Origin: Phycicoccus flavus
Lineage (GTDB): Bacteria; Actinomycetota; Actinomycetes; Actinomycetales; Dermatophilaceae
Length of the DNA stretch: 64,000 nucleotides
Direction: 5' to 3'
Assembly: GCF_004025965.2 (NCBI RefSeq)
Contig: NZ_SAYU02000011.1
Coordinates: 1 to 64,000 of the forward strand
Below, in pieces: positions 1 through 8,044 of the stretch. The notes below the pieces were generated by a model, which was not told the DNA's origin, did not search any database, and saw only the letters and a list, made by a program, of their open reading frames with translations. Positions within the stretch are counted from its first letter, which is position 1, and each line of letters starts with the position of its first letter. The translations under genes and the position numbers were made by a program.

Positions 1-2
1 CG

Positions 3-299
3 CCACCCCCGCCGCCGGGTGCGGCCGCGGACCCGTCGCCGGCCGCACCGGCCGAGCCACCGCCGGCCGAGCCACCGCCGGCGGAGCCGGTCGTGCCGGC
101 CGCGCCGGACACCGCGGCTCCGCCCGCCCCGCCGTCGGGCCCGTCGACGGCGCCGGTCATGCCCGCCCGTGACGTCCCGGCCAAGCCCCCTCCCGGCACC
201 GACCCGAGGGACCGGCCGGACCCCGCCGACACGGGCGATGGCGAGGACCCCTCGCCGCCGCCTCCGCCCCCGCCGCCGTCCTGGGCCGGCGGCGACTGA
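3..299 (+). CDS. C-terminal tail of a proline-rich protein (5' end outside window)
   Basis: The frame is open from the left edge to a TGA at 297-299, giving 98 residues with no start of its own that looks genuine. The tail is very rich in Pro, Ala and acidic residues. It has short repeats of the type Ala-Glu-Pro-Pro-Pro and a run of eight prolines just before the end. Such tails occur in actinobacterial cell-surface proteins and as linkers of kinases, but no domain is visible here, so the function cannot be assigned. It ends 70 bp before the convergent galE stop codon. Confidence 0.5.
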   Translation, partial: PPPPPGAAADPSPAAPAEPPPAEPPPAEPVVPAAPDTAAPPAPPSGPSTAPVMPARDVPAKPPPGTDPRDRPDPADTGDGEDPSPPPPPPPPSWAGGD

Positions 300-369
300 C
301 GCGGCGACGCGTCCGCGCGCCTGCCCGCGACCCGCGCAGGGCCGGGCCGGCGACCAGCGTCGCCGAGGG

Positions 370-1389
370 TCAGGCGTCGGGGTAGCCGTCGGGGTTGCGC
401 GACTGCCAGCGCCAGCTGTCGGCGCACATGTCGTCGACGGTGCGCTCGGCCCGCCAGCCGAGGTCGGCCTGCGCTCGCGACGCGTCCGCGTACGACGCCG
501 CGACGTCACCCGGACGCCGGGCGACGACCTCGTAGGGCAGCGTGTGGCCGCAGGCCCGCTCGAAGGCCTGGAGCAGCTCCAGCACCGAGGTGCCGTGCCC
601 GGTGCCGAGGTTCCACGTCGACACCGGCTGCTCGGTGGAGCGCAGCCGCTCCAGGGCGGCGACGTGCCCGGCGGCGAGGTCCTCGACGTGGATGTAGTCG
701 CGCACGCCCGTGCCGTCGACCGTCGGGTAGTCGTCGCCGAAGACGTAGAGCCGCTCCCGCCGCCCCACGGCGACCTGGGCGAGGTAGGGCATGAGGTTGT
801 TCGGCACGTCCGAGGGGTCCTCGCCGATGGTCCCCGACGCGTGTGCCCCGACCGGGTTGAAGTACCGCAGCAGCGCGACGCGCCACGTGGGGTCGGCGGC
901 GGCGACGTCGCGCAGCACCTGCTCCTGCATGACCTTGGTCCAGCCGTAGGGGTTGGTCGCCGAGGTCGGCAGGTCCTCGTGCATCGGCACCGGCGCGTCG
1001 GCGCCGTAGACCGTCGCCGAGGACGAGAACACCAGCGTGCGCACCCCGTGTCGGCGCATGGCGCGCACGAGCGAGAACGTCGACCCGAGGTTGTTCTCGT
1101 AGTACTCCAGCGGCTTCTCCGTGCTCTCCCCGACCGCCTTGAGGCCGGCGAAGTGGATGACGGCGTCGAACCGCTCGTGGGCGAAGAGGTGCTCGGTCTT
1201 GTCCTGGTCGGTGAGGTCGAAGGAGCGCACGTCGAGCGGCTGTCCGGTGATGGCCTCGACGCGCCCGACGACGGTCGGCTTGGCGTTCGTGAAGGAGTCG
1301 ACGACGACGACGTCGTGCCCGGCTGCGACGAGCTGCACGACGGTGTGGGAGCCGATGTAGCCGGCACCGCCGGAGACGAGGACGCGCAT
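370..1389 (-). CDS. galE: UDP-glucose 4-epimerase
   Basis: A 339-residue short-chain dehydrogenase of the extended type. It should interconvert UDP-glucose and UDP-galactose in the cytoplasm (Leloir pathway and supply of galactosyl donors). The NAD-binding motif GGAGYIGSH is at residues 7-15. The catalytic triad is visible as Ser124 in FSSSATVYG and Tyr148/Lys152 in NPYGWTKVM. The length matches bacterial GalE (about 335-340). I chose the ATG at 1389, because a -10 box TACGGT ends 7 nt upstream, typical of a leaderless actinobacterial mRNA; a GTG nine bases further upstream is the alternative. It stands alone, with no other gal gene beside it. Confidence 0.95.
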   Translation of the reverse strand: MRVLVSGGAGYIGSHTVVQLVAAGHDVVVVDSFTNAKPTVVGRVEAITGQPLDVRSFDLTDQDKTEHLFAHERFDAVIHFAGLKAVGESTEKPLEYYENNLGSTFSLVRAMRRHGVRTLVFSSSATVYGADAPVPMHEDLPTSATNPYGWTKVMQEQVLRDVAAADPTWRVALLRYFNPVGAHASGTIGEDPSDVPNNLMPYLAQVAVGRRERLYVFGDDYPTVDGTGVRDYIHVEDLAAGHVAALERLRSTEQPVSTWNLGTGHGTSVLELLQAFERACGHTLPYEVVARRPGDVAASYADASRAQADLGWRAERTVDDMCADSWRWQSRNPDGYPDA

Positions 1390-1396
1390 GGGGTCC

Positions 1397-1402
1397 ACCG
1401 TA
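1397..1402 (-). promoter_or_regulatory. -10 box of galE (leaderless)
   Basis: TACGGT read on the minus strand, followed by 7 nt and the galE ATG. With a normal -10 to start distance, transcription would begin at or next to the A of the start codon. Confidence 0.55.
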
Positions 1403-1461
1403 GCCAGCGGCCGGGGCGCCGCGCCGTCACCGTCCGCCGGCGGGCCGCGCGGCCGGCGGGC

Positions 1462-1842
1462 TCAGTCCTCCGGCAGGACGATGTTCAGCGCCCAGGACAC
1501 GAGCGTGATGACGAGCGCCGCGAGCACAGCCGACCAGAAGAAGTGGTCGATGGTGAAGGACAGCCCGATGGCGTCGCTGACCCACTCGGTGATCTGGAGC
1601 ATGAACGCGTTGACGACGAACGTGAACAGCCCGAGCGTGAGGACGATGAACGGGAAGGAGAAGAACGTCGCGATCGGCTTGACGACGGCGTTGACCAGGC
1701 CGAACAGCAGCGCGACGAGGACGATCGTCACGGCCTTGGAGGTCCAGGCCGCCTGGTCCTCGGCCAGGTCGACGCCCGGCACGACGAGCGCGGCCACCCA
1801 GAGGGCGACGGCGTTGACCGCGACGCGGACGAGGAAGTTCAT
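1462..1842 (-). CDS. Small four-helix membrane protein of the phage-holin-4 (PF04020-like) family
   Basis: A 126-residue protein that is almost entirely membrane. Four hydrophobic helices can be seen, at about residues 5-24, 40-62, 66-90 and 98-124, with short Asp-rich loops between the first and second. Length and helix pattern match the actinobacterial PF04020 family, named for resemblance to phage holins but chromosomal and of unknown function. The ATG at 1842 is chosen because translation from an upstream GTG would add 25 Arg/Pro-rich residues in front of the first helix. The neighbours (galE and an aldo/keto reductase) are on the same strand but well separated, so it probably has its own promoter. 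Confidence 0.75.
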   Translation of the reverse strand: MNFLVRVAVNAVALWVAALVVPGVDLAEDQAAWTSKAVTIVLVALLFGLVNAVVKPIATFFSFPFIVLTLGLFTFVVNAFMLQITEWVSDAIGLSFTIDHFFWSAVLAALVITLVSWALNIVLPED

Positions 1843-1953
1843 CACGCGCTCAGTCTGGCACGGACGGGACGCCGGTCGCGGTGCGCGACGGGTGGGCGCG
1901 GCGGTCGGGGTGGCCACGCCGAGGGCGGCGGCACGACCGCGGTCGGCGTCGCG

Positions 1954-2796
1954 TCACATCTCCTCGTGGACGTCCGGGTCGCCGTCGAACAGCCGGCCGT
2001 CCGGACGGGCGAGCCCGCTGATGGCGTGCACCTCGTCCTCGGTGAGCGCGAAGCCCTCGACGTCGAGGTTGGCCCGCTGCCGCTCCGGCGTCCCGGACTT
2101 CGGCAGCGGCATCGAGCCCACCTGCACGTGCCAGCGCAGGATGACCTGCCCGGGCGTCACGTCGTGGGCGGCGGCCGCCGCGGCCACAGGGTCGGCGTCG
2201 AACGGGGCCTGCCGCTTGCCGAGCGGGCTCCAGGCCTGGGTGAGGATCCCCATCCGCTCGTGCACGGCCCGCATCTCGGCCTGGGGGAAGAGAGGGTGCA
2301 GCTCGATCTGGTTTAGCGCCGGCGTCACCCCGGTCTCCTCGACGATGCGGGTGAGGTGCGCCTCTGTGAAGTTGCTGACCCCGATCGTGGTCACCAGCCC
2401 CTCGCGCTGGGCCTCGACCAGGGCCGCCCAGGCCTGGGGGTACAGGTCCTGGCTGGGGTTGGGCCAGTGGATGAGGGCCACGTCGATCCGGTCCAGCCCG
2501 AGGCGGCCGGCCGAGTCCCGCAGCGACTGCAGGGCGAGGTCGTGCGCGTGGTGGCGGCCGGGGATCTTCGTCGCGACCCGCACCTCCTCACGGGGGACGT
2601 CGCTGCGGCGCAGGGCCTCGCCGACCTCCTCCTCGTTGCCGTAGTTCACGGCCGTGTCGAGGTAGCGGTAGCCGGCGTGGAGGGCGGACACCATGGCCTC
2701 GACGCCGTCGGCACCCGACAGCGGGTAGGTGCCGAAGCCGACGAGCGGGGCCGTCGTGCCGTCGGAGAGGTGGTGCGAGGTGGGGTTGGGCGTCAT
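1954..2796 (-). CDS. Aldo/keto reductase (2,5-diketogluconate reductase-like)
   Basis: A 280-residue NADPH-dependent oxidoreductase with the AKR (beta/alpha)8 barrel. The full catalytic tetrad is visible: Asp47 and Tyr52 in LDTAVNYGNE, Lys77 in VATKIPG and His110 in ALIHWP. The family signature GVSNF is also present. This places it in the DkgA/DkgB-like group that reduces small ketones and aldehydes; the substrate cannot be read from sequence. The start at 2796 puts a -10 box TAGCGT 7 nt upstream (leaderless). A longer reading to 2955 adds only low-complexity Ala/Gly residues. It diverges from the HisC-type gene 88 bp away. Confidence 0.9.
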   Translation of the reverse strand: MTPNPTSHHLSDGTTAPLVGFGTYPLSGADGVEAMVSALHAGYRYLDTAVNYGNEEEVGEALRRSDVPREEVRVATKIPGRHHAHDLALQSLRDSAGRLGLDRIDVALIHWPNPSQDLYPQAWAALVEAQREGLVTTIGVSNFTEAHLTRIVEETGVTPALNQIELHPLFPQAEMRAVHERMGILTQAWSPLGKRQAPFDADPVAAAAAAHDVTPGQVILRWHVQVGSMPLPKSGTPERQRANLDVEGFALTEDEVHAISGLARPDGRLFDGDPDVHEEM

Positions 2797-2803
2797 GCCC
2801 GGC

Positions 2804-2809
2804 ACGCTA
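2804..2809 (-). promoter_or_regulatory. -10 box of the aldo/keto reductase (leaderless)
   Basis: TAGCGT on the minus strand, 7 nt before the ATG at 2796. It lies in the short gap shared with the divergent aminotransferase promoter. Confidence 0.5.
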
Positions 2810-2872
2810 CGCGCCGCCCGGGCCCCGGCCCCGGCCGCACCACCGCCGGAGGGGCCGGCCCCGGCCCGGCCA

Positions 2873-2878
2873 TAGAGT
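2873..2878 (+). promoter_or_regulatory. -10 box of the HisC-type aminotransferase (leaderless)
   Basis: TAGAGT followed by 6 nt and the ATG at 2885. No Shine-Dalgarno sequence is visible, which supports a leaderless transcript. Confidence 0.55.
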
Positions 2879-2884
2879 GACGGC

Positions 2885-4003
2885 ATGACCGAGGACCCCC
2901 TCGCCGAGGCCGGCGTGCCGGCCCCGCCCGTGCGGCTGCGCGGCGCGCTCGACACCCTCCCCGCCTACACCCCCGGCCGCCCGGCGACGGTGCGCGAGGG
3001 GCTGACCGCGTACAAGATCAGCAGCAACGAGAACCCCTACCCGCCGCTGCCCTCCGTGCTCGACGCCGTGCGCGAGGCCGCCGCCGGGATGAACCGCTAC
3101 CCCGATATGGCCGTGGCGACCCTGACGACGCGCATCGCCGCCCACCTCGGGGTGCCGCCGGAGCGGATCTCGACCGGGCCCGGGTCGGTCGGCGTCCTCG
3201 ACCAGCTCGTGCGCGCCACGTGCGACGACGGCGACGAGGTCGTCTTCGCCTGGCGCTCCTTCGAGGCCTACCCGATCCTCGTCACGCTCGCCGGCGCCCG
3301 GCCGGTCATGGTGCCGCTGGCGCCCGGGGCCCGCCACGACCTGGACGCGATGGCCGACGCCGTCACCGACCGCACCCGGATGGTCCTCGTCTGCACGCCG
3401 AACAACCCCACCGGGACGACGGTCGGCGCCGCCGAGCTCGAGGCGTTCCTCGACCGCGTCCCGCAGGACGTCCTCGTCGTCCTCGACGAGGCCTACGTCG
3501 AGTTCGTCGACGCCCCGGACGCCCCCGACGCCCTCGCCGTGCACGCCGCCCGCGAGAACGTCGTCGTCCTGCGGACCTTCTCCAAGGCCTACGGGCTCGC
3601 CGGGCTGCGGGTCGGCTACGCCGTGGCGCACGAGCCCGTGGCCGAGGCGCTGCGCAAGGCCGCCCTGCCCTTCGGCGTCAACACCCTGGCCCAGGTGGCC
3701 GCGGTGTCCTCGCTGGAGGCCGGCGACGAGCTGGTGGTGCGCGTGAAGGACCTCGTCGCCGAGCGCGAGCGCACCGTCGCCGCGCTGCGCGAGCAGGGCT
3801 GGGAGATCCCCGACCAGCAGGCCAACTTCGTGTGGCTCGACCTCGGGGAGGACACCGCCGCCTTCGCCGAGGCCTGCGACGCCGAGGGCCTCACCGTCCG
3901 GCCGTACCTCACCGACGGCGTGCGTGCGACGGTCGCCGAGCCCGAGGCGAACAACCGGCTCGTCGAGGTCGCCGGCCGCTTCCTCGCCGACCACCCCCGC
4001 TGA
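2885..4003 (+). CDS. hisC: Histidinol-phosphate / aromatic aminotransferase (class I/II PLP enzyme)
   Basis: A 372-residue PLP aminotransferase. Landmarks: SNENPYPPLP at 47-56, NNPTGT at 173-178, DEAY at 201-204 and the PLP lysine Lys234 in TFSKAYGLAG. The family transfers an amino group from glutamate to imidazole-acetol phosphate (histidine synthesis). Close actinobacterial paralogues (Pat) act on phenylpyruvate and similar aromatic 2-oxo acids. No other his gene adjoins it, so an aromatic role is as likely as the histidine step; the symbol is given for the family. The downstream epimerase starts 5 bp after the stop, suggesting cotranscription. Confidence 0.8.
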   Translation: MTEDPLAEAGVPAPPVRLRGALDTLPAYTPGRPATVREGLTAYKISSNENPYPPLPSVLDAVREAAAGMNRYPDMAVATLTTRIAAHLGVPPERISTGPGSVGVLDQLVRATCDDGDEVVFAWRSFEAYPILVTLAGARPVMVPLAPGARHDLDAMADAVTDRTRMVLVCTPNNPTGTTVGAAELEAFLDRVPQDVLVVLDEAYVEFVDAPDAPDALAVHAARENVVVLRTFSKAYGLAGLRVGYAVAHEPVAEALRKAALPFGVNTLAQVAAVSSLEAGDELVVRVKDLVAERERTVAALREQGWEIPDQQANFVWLDLGEDTAAFAEACDAEGLTVRPYLTDGVRATVAEPEANNRLVEVAGRFLADHPR

Positions 4004-4007
4004 CGAC

Positions 4008-5060
4008 GTGCGCGTCCTCCTCACCGGCGCGGCCGGGTTCATCGGGACGGCGACGTGGCGCGAGCTCGTCGCCGACGGGCACGAGGTCGTCGCCCTCGAC
4101 CTCCTCCTGCCGCAGGCCCACGGCCGGGCGACGCGCGAGGACCCGCCGGCCGGCGTCCACGTGCTCGACGTCCGTGACGTCGCGGCCTGGTCGGACCTGC
4201 TCGAGGGCGCCGACGCCGTGCTGCACCTCGCGGCCATGGTCGGGGCCGGGGCGAGCGCCGACGACCTGCCGCTCTACGCCGGCCACAACGACCTCGGGAC
4301 GGCGGCGGTGCTGTCCGCGATGCACGCCCGCGGCGTCGACCGGTTCGTCCAGGCGTCGTCGATGGTCGTCTACGGCGAGGGCCGCTACACGTGTCCGGAC
4401 CACGGCGCGCAGGCCCCGGGCCCGCGGACCGCGGCCGCGTTGGACGCCGGCGACTTCGACACCCCGTGCCCGGTGTGCGGCGGGCCGCTGGACTGGGCGC
4501 TCGTCGACGAGGACGCGCCGCTCGACCCGCGGTCCAGCTACGCCGTGAGCAAGGTGGCGCAGGAGGGGTACGCGTCGGCGTGGGTGCGGCAGTCGCCCGG
4601 CGCCGCGGTGTCGCTGCGCTACCACAACGTCTACGGGCCGGGCATGCCGCGGGACACCCCGTACTCCGGGGTCGCCGCGCTGTTCCGGTCGGCGCTGGAG
4701 CGTGGCGAGCCGCCGACCGTGTTCGAGGACGGCCGGCAGATGCGCGACTTCGTCCACGTCGACGACGTCGCCCGGGCCAACGTCGCCGCGCTGCGGTCGG
4801 TCGCCGGCGCCGACCTCGCGACGCACCGGGCGTACAACGTCTGCTCCGGGCGGCCGGTGGCGATCGCGGACGTCGCGCGGCACGTTGCGCACGGGGCGGA
4901 CTCGGCGCTGGAGCCGCGGGTCACCGGGCAGTACCGGATCGGGGACGTGCGGCACGTCGTCGCCTCCCCCGAGCGGGCCGGGGCGGAGCTCGGCTTCACC
5001 GCGCAGGTCACCCCGGAGGACGGCCTGGCCGCGTTCGCCACCGCCCCCCTGCGCCCCTGA
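4008..5060 (+). CDS. NAD-dependent epimerase/dehydratase with a Cys/His metal-knuckle insertion
   Basis: A 350-residue extended short-chain dehydrogenase acting on a nucleotide sugar. The NAD motif GAAGFIG is at 7-13, and the catalytic Tyr178/Lys182 pair in YAVSK with Ser118-Ser119 upstream. Between Ser118 and Tyr178 lies an insertion with Cys129-x2-His132 and Cys154-x2-Cys157, spaced like a zinc ribbon. I have met similar insertions in actinobacterial members of this family, but their job is unknown to me. The GTG start at 4008 gives a normal N-terminus; a reading from 3924 would overlap the upstream aminotransferase by 80 bp. It is convergent with the next membrane glycosyltransferase. Confidence 0.85.
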   Translation: MRVLLTGAAGFIGTATWRELVADGHEVVALDLLLPQAHGRATREDPPAGVHVLDVRDVAAWSDLLEGADAVLHLAAMVGAGASADDLPLYAGHNDLGTAAVLSAMHARGVDRFVQASSMVVYGEGRYTCPDHGAQAPGPRTAAALDAGDFDTPCPVCGGPLDWALVDEDAPLDPRSSYAVSKVAQEGYASAWVRQSPGAAVSLRYHNVYGPGMPRDTPYSGVAALFRSALERGEPPTVFEDGRQMRDFVHVDDVARANVAALRSVAGADLATHRAYNVCSGRPVAIADVARHVAHGADSALEPRVTGQYRIGDVRHVVASPERAGAELGFTAQVTPEDGLAAFATAPLRP

Positions 5061-5066
5061 GCACGC

Positions 5067-5091
5067 CCGCCCCCGGCGACGCCGGGGCAGG
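5067..5091. terminator. Hairpin between convergent genes
   Basis: CCCCGGC-gac-GCCGGGG forms a 7-bp stem with a 3-nt loop in the 36-bp gap between two convergent stop codons. There is no T tract. It could stop transcription from both sides. Confidence 0.5.
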
Positions 5092-5096
5092 CGCCG

Positions 5097-6524
5097 TCAC
5101 CAGACGGTTCTGACGAGGTGCTGGACGAGCAGGGCCAGCACGCCCTGGCCGACCAGGCCCCAGCGCTGCCAGCGCGGCGGCAGCCACAGCACCGACAGCA
5201 GCAGCCACGGGATGAACGGCAGCCAGATCCGCTCGACCTCGGCCTTGGACATGAGCGAGGCGTCGGCGACGAGCACCATGGCCACGCCACCAAGGAGCAG
5301 GGGCGCGACGGCCCGCTCCCACGCCGCGGCCCGGGCGCGTCCGGCCGCCGTCCGCAGCCGCCACACGGGGACCGAGGCCGCGCCGAGCCCGGCCGCGAGC
5401 AGCAGCCCGGCCGAGAGCCCGAGGTCCCCGAGGTTGCCGACCACCCAGTAGGCGGCGGGTCGCCGGCTGGCGACGTCGCCGGGCACCCAGTACCGGTCGT
5501 GGAGCACGGGGAACGCCTCCCACCAGGCGAAGCCGAACGGTACGAAGGCGAGGACGACGAGGAGCGTCACCCCCGCCGTCACGACGGCGAGGACGGCCCG
5601 CTCTCGCACGGGCCCGCCGACGGCGACGAGGACCCCGAGCGCCAGCAGCGCGACGAGCCCGAGGCCGTAGGACTCCATGAGGCACCACCCGAGCAGCAGC
5701 CCCGCGACGACGGCGAGCCCCCAGCGCCGGGCCCCGGTCGCGGCGCCCGCGGCCGCGAGCGCCGCCATGCCCCACGCCACCGTGGCCGCGAACACCGCGT
5801 CCGCCGACACCGCGAGGAAGACCGCCGACGGCCCGAGGACGAGGACCGGCAGCACCGTCCGGGCGGCCGCCCGCGCGCCGAGCCGGTCCAGCGTCACCGC
5901 GACCGCGGCGGGGATGGTGGCCGCGACGGCGACGACGATGGGCCCGGCCACCTGCCAGGCGCCGAGGCCGATCCGGTCCAGGCCGACGAACATGAGCACC
6001 GCGCCGGGCGGGTGTCCGGCCAGGTGCACGGGCCAGTGGTCCGGGGCGTCCAGCGGGATGCGCTCGACGTAGACGCGCAGCATCTCGCCGACGTCGTCGA
6101 TCTTGCGGGCGCTCTCGAGGTACTCCGTGCCGTGGTCGAGGATCTTGCCGACCCCGCGCGGGCCGTCGACCAGCGCCAGCGAGAACATCCAGACCATCGC
6201 GACGAGCCAGGACAGCAGCAGCAGCCGCCGCCAGGGGAGCACCGCGACGCGGGTCCGCCACCCCGGCCGGGCCGCGAGCCCGACGAGCAGGAGGGCGACG
6301 ACGCTGCTCGGCCCCACCCGCAGCACCCAGTCGCCGATGAGCGGCGGTGCGCCGCCGGCCGTCACCTCGAGGTCGAACAGGGGCGGGACGAGCATCGACA
6401 CGGCGACGACGGCGACCCCGACGGCGAGCCCGACCCAGGCCCGGCGGCCCGCGCCGGGGTCCGGGACCGTGGGGGCGTCGACGCCCGGCCGGGTCGTCGT
6501 CGAGGAGGTCACGCGTCCCAGCAT
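5097..6524 (-). CDS. GT-C type polytopic membrane glycosyltransferase-like protein
   Basis: A 475-residue integral membrane protein with about eleven hydrophobic helices. The first extracytoplasmic loop (residues 104-151) carries acidic residues in KILDHGTEYL and ARKIDDVGEM, and ends in AGHPPGAVLM. An acidic first loop followed by a His-Pro-Pro motif is typical of GT-C enzymes, which use polyprenyl-phosphate sugars to build cell-envelope glycans. The specific donor and acceptor are unknown. The start is the ATG at 6524; the open frame continues upstream to 7238, but that part is the antisense of the divergent glycosyltransferase. A GTG at 6512 is an alternative start. Confidence 0.75.
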   Translation of the reverse strand: MLGRVTSSTTTRPGVDAPTVPDPGAGRRAWVGLAVGVAVVAVSMLVPPLFDLEVTAGGAPPLIGDWVLRVGPSSVVALLLVGLAARPGWRTRVAVLPWRRLLLLSWLVAMVWMFSLALVDGPRGVGKILDHGTEYLESARKIDDVGEMLRVYVERIPLDAPDHWPVHLAGHPPGAVLMFVGLDRIGLGAWQVAGPIVVAVAATIPAAVAVTLDRLGARAAARTVLPVLVLGPSAVFLAVSADAVFAATVAWGMAALAAAGAATGARRWGLAVVAGLLLGWCLMESYGLGLVALLALGVLVAVGGPVRERAVLAVVTAGVTLLVVLAFVPFGFAWWEAFPVLHDRYWVPGDVASRRPAAYWVVGNLGDLGLSAGLLLAAGLGAASVPVWRLRTAAGRARAAAWERAVAPLLLGGVAMVLVADASLMSKAEVERIWLPFIPWLLLSVLWLPPRWQRWGLVGQGVLALLVQHLVRTVW

Positions 6525-6670
6525 GCCTGGCGCGGAGCCGCCCGCCCCACCGCCGCCCCGGCGGACGTCACCGGTCCGTGAGAACCGGGCGGGCGACTCG
6601 CACCCCCGCGGCGGGTGCGCGTCACCGGTCCGTAAGGGCGTCTGGCGGCGCCGGTTCCGCCGGCTGCCCC

Positions 6671-6676
6671 TATCGT
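6671..6676 (+). promoter_or_regulatory. -10 box of the GT2/molybdoenzyme operon (leaderless)
   Basis: TATCGT followed by 7 nt and the GTG at 6684. It would drive the four overlapping genes that follow. Confidence 0.5.
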
Positions 6677-6683
6677 CGAGCCC

Positions 6684-7358
6684 GTGACCATCCTCTGCGA
6701 CCTCGTCCTCCCCTGCCGGGACGAGGCGGCGGCCCTCCCCGGGGTGCTCGCCGACCTGCCGGCCGGGCTGCGGGCCGTCGTCGTCGACAACGGGTCCACC
6801 GACGGCACGGCCGAGGTCGCCCGCGGCCTCGGCGCCACCGTCGTCCACGAGCCGACCCCCGGCTACGGCGCGGCCGTGCACGCCGGGATCGAGGCCGCGT
6901 CCGCCGAGTACGTCGCCGTCCTCGACGGCGACGGCTCGATGGACGTCCGCGAGGTCCTGCCGCTGCTCGAGGAGGTGCGCGCCGGGCGGTCGAGCATGGC
7001 CTGCGGCCGGCGGCGGCCCTCGGCCCGCGGCGTCTGGCCGTGGCACGCCCGGGCCGGGAACGCCGTCGTGCTCGCCTGGCTGCGCCACCGCACCGGGCTG
7101 CCGGTGCGCGACATCGCCCCGATGCGGGTGTGCCGGCGCGAGGACCTGCTCGCCCTCGGCGTCCGCGACCGCCGCTTCGGCTACCCCGTCGAGATGCTCG
7201 TCCGCGCCCAGCGCGCCGGCTGGGTCCTCACCGAGCACGACATCACCTACCGCCCGCGCGCCGAGGGCACCCGCTCCAAGGTGTCGGGGTCGGTCACGGG
7301 CACGGTCCGCGCCGGGCGCGACTTCGCGAAGGTCCTCGCGACGGAGGGCCTGCGATGA
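6684..7358 (+). CDS. Family 2 glycosyltransferase (dolichyl-phosphate mannose synthase-like)
   Basis: A 224-residue cytoplasmic GT-A fold enzyme without membrane segments. The nucleotide-sugar site is seen in VVVDNGSTDGT (residues 32-42), and the metal-binding DXD-like motif in DGDGSMD (81-87). Family members move a sugar from a nucleotide donor, often to polyprenyl phosphate. It is the first gene of a tight operon: its TGA overlaps the ATG of the DUF2064 gene. A divergent GT-C protein lies upstream, an arrangement consistent with one enzyme making a lipid-linked sugar and the other using it; that link is inference. Confidence 0.85.
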   Translation: MTILCDLVLPCRDEAAALPGVLADLPAGLRAVVVDNGSTDGTAEVARGLGATVVHEPTPGYGAAVHAGIEAASAEYVAVLDGDGSMDVREVLPLLEEVRAGRSSMACGRRRPSARGVWPWHARAGNAVVLAWLRHRTGLPVRDIAPMRVCRREDLLALGVRDRRFGYPVEMLVRAQRAGWVLTEHDITYRPRAEGTRSKVSGSVTGTVRAGRDFAKVLATEGLR

Positions 7359-8044
7359 GGGGCAGCGTCCTCGTCATGGCCAAGGCGCCGGTCGCCGGCC
7401 GCGCCAAGACCCGCCTGGCCGCCGTCGTCGGGGACGCGGTGGCCGCCGACCTCGCCGCCGCCGCGCTGCTGGACACCCTCGAGGCCGCGGCCGAGGCCTA
7501 CCCCGAGGGCCGGCGCGTCCTCGCGCTGGCCGGCGACCTGGCCGAGGCCGCCCGCGAGCAGGAGGTCCGCGCAGCTGCCGCGCACTGGCTCGTGGTCCCG
7601 CAGAGCGGCGCCGACTTCGCCGCCCGGCTCGTCGACGGCCACCGCCAGGCGCACCGGCTGGCCGGCGGGCCGGTGCTCCAGGTCGGCATGGACACCCCGC
7701 AGGTCACCGGCGCGCTGCTGCGCGAGGTGGCGGCGCTCGCCCACGACGGCCGGCGGCCGGTGCTCGGCCCCGCGCTCGACGGCGGCTGGTGGGTGCTCGT
7801 GACGACCCACCCGGACCAGGCCGACGCCCTGGCCGCCGTCCCGACGAGCCGGCCCGACACCGGCAGCCTCACCGCGAAGGCGCTGGCCGCGGCGGGGCAC
7901 CCCTCCCTCGCGGCCCCGGCGCTGCGCGACGTCGACGAGGTCGAGGACGCCCACGCCGTCGCGGCGGAGGCCCCGACGACCCGCTTCGCCCAGCTCTGGC
8001 GCGACCACGCGGGCCTGCCCGCCCACCGCGAGGAGCGCGGCTGA
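7355..8044 (+). CDS. DUF2064 (TIGR04282-like) glycosyltransferase
   Basis: A 229-residue protein starting MRGSVLVMAKAPVAGRAKTR, the hallmark N-terminus of the DUF2064/TIGR04282 family, which has a nucleotidyltransferase-like GT-A fold. GMDTPQVTG near residue 113 and GPALDGGWWVL near 140 are the two conserved family blocks. Some members are annotated for arsenosugar synthesis, but that context (arsM-type genes) is absent here. The ATG at 7355 overlaps the previous stop (ATGA), and its own stop overlaps the next start (TGATG), so translation of the set is probably coupled. Confidence 0.85.
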   Translation: MRGSVLVMAKAPVAGRAKTRLAAVVGDAVAADLAAAALLDTLEAAAEAYPEGRRVLALAGDLAEAAREQEVRAAAAHWLVVPQSGADFAARLVDGHRQAHRLAGGPVLQVGMDTPQVTGALLREVAALAHDGRRPVLGPALDGGWWVLVTTHPDQADALAAVPTSRPDTGSLTAKALAAAGHPSLAAPALRDVDEVEDAHAVAAEAPTTRFAQLWRDHAGLPAHREERG

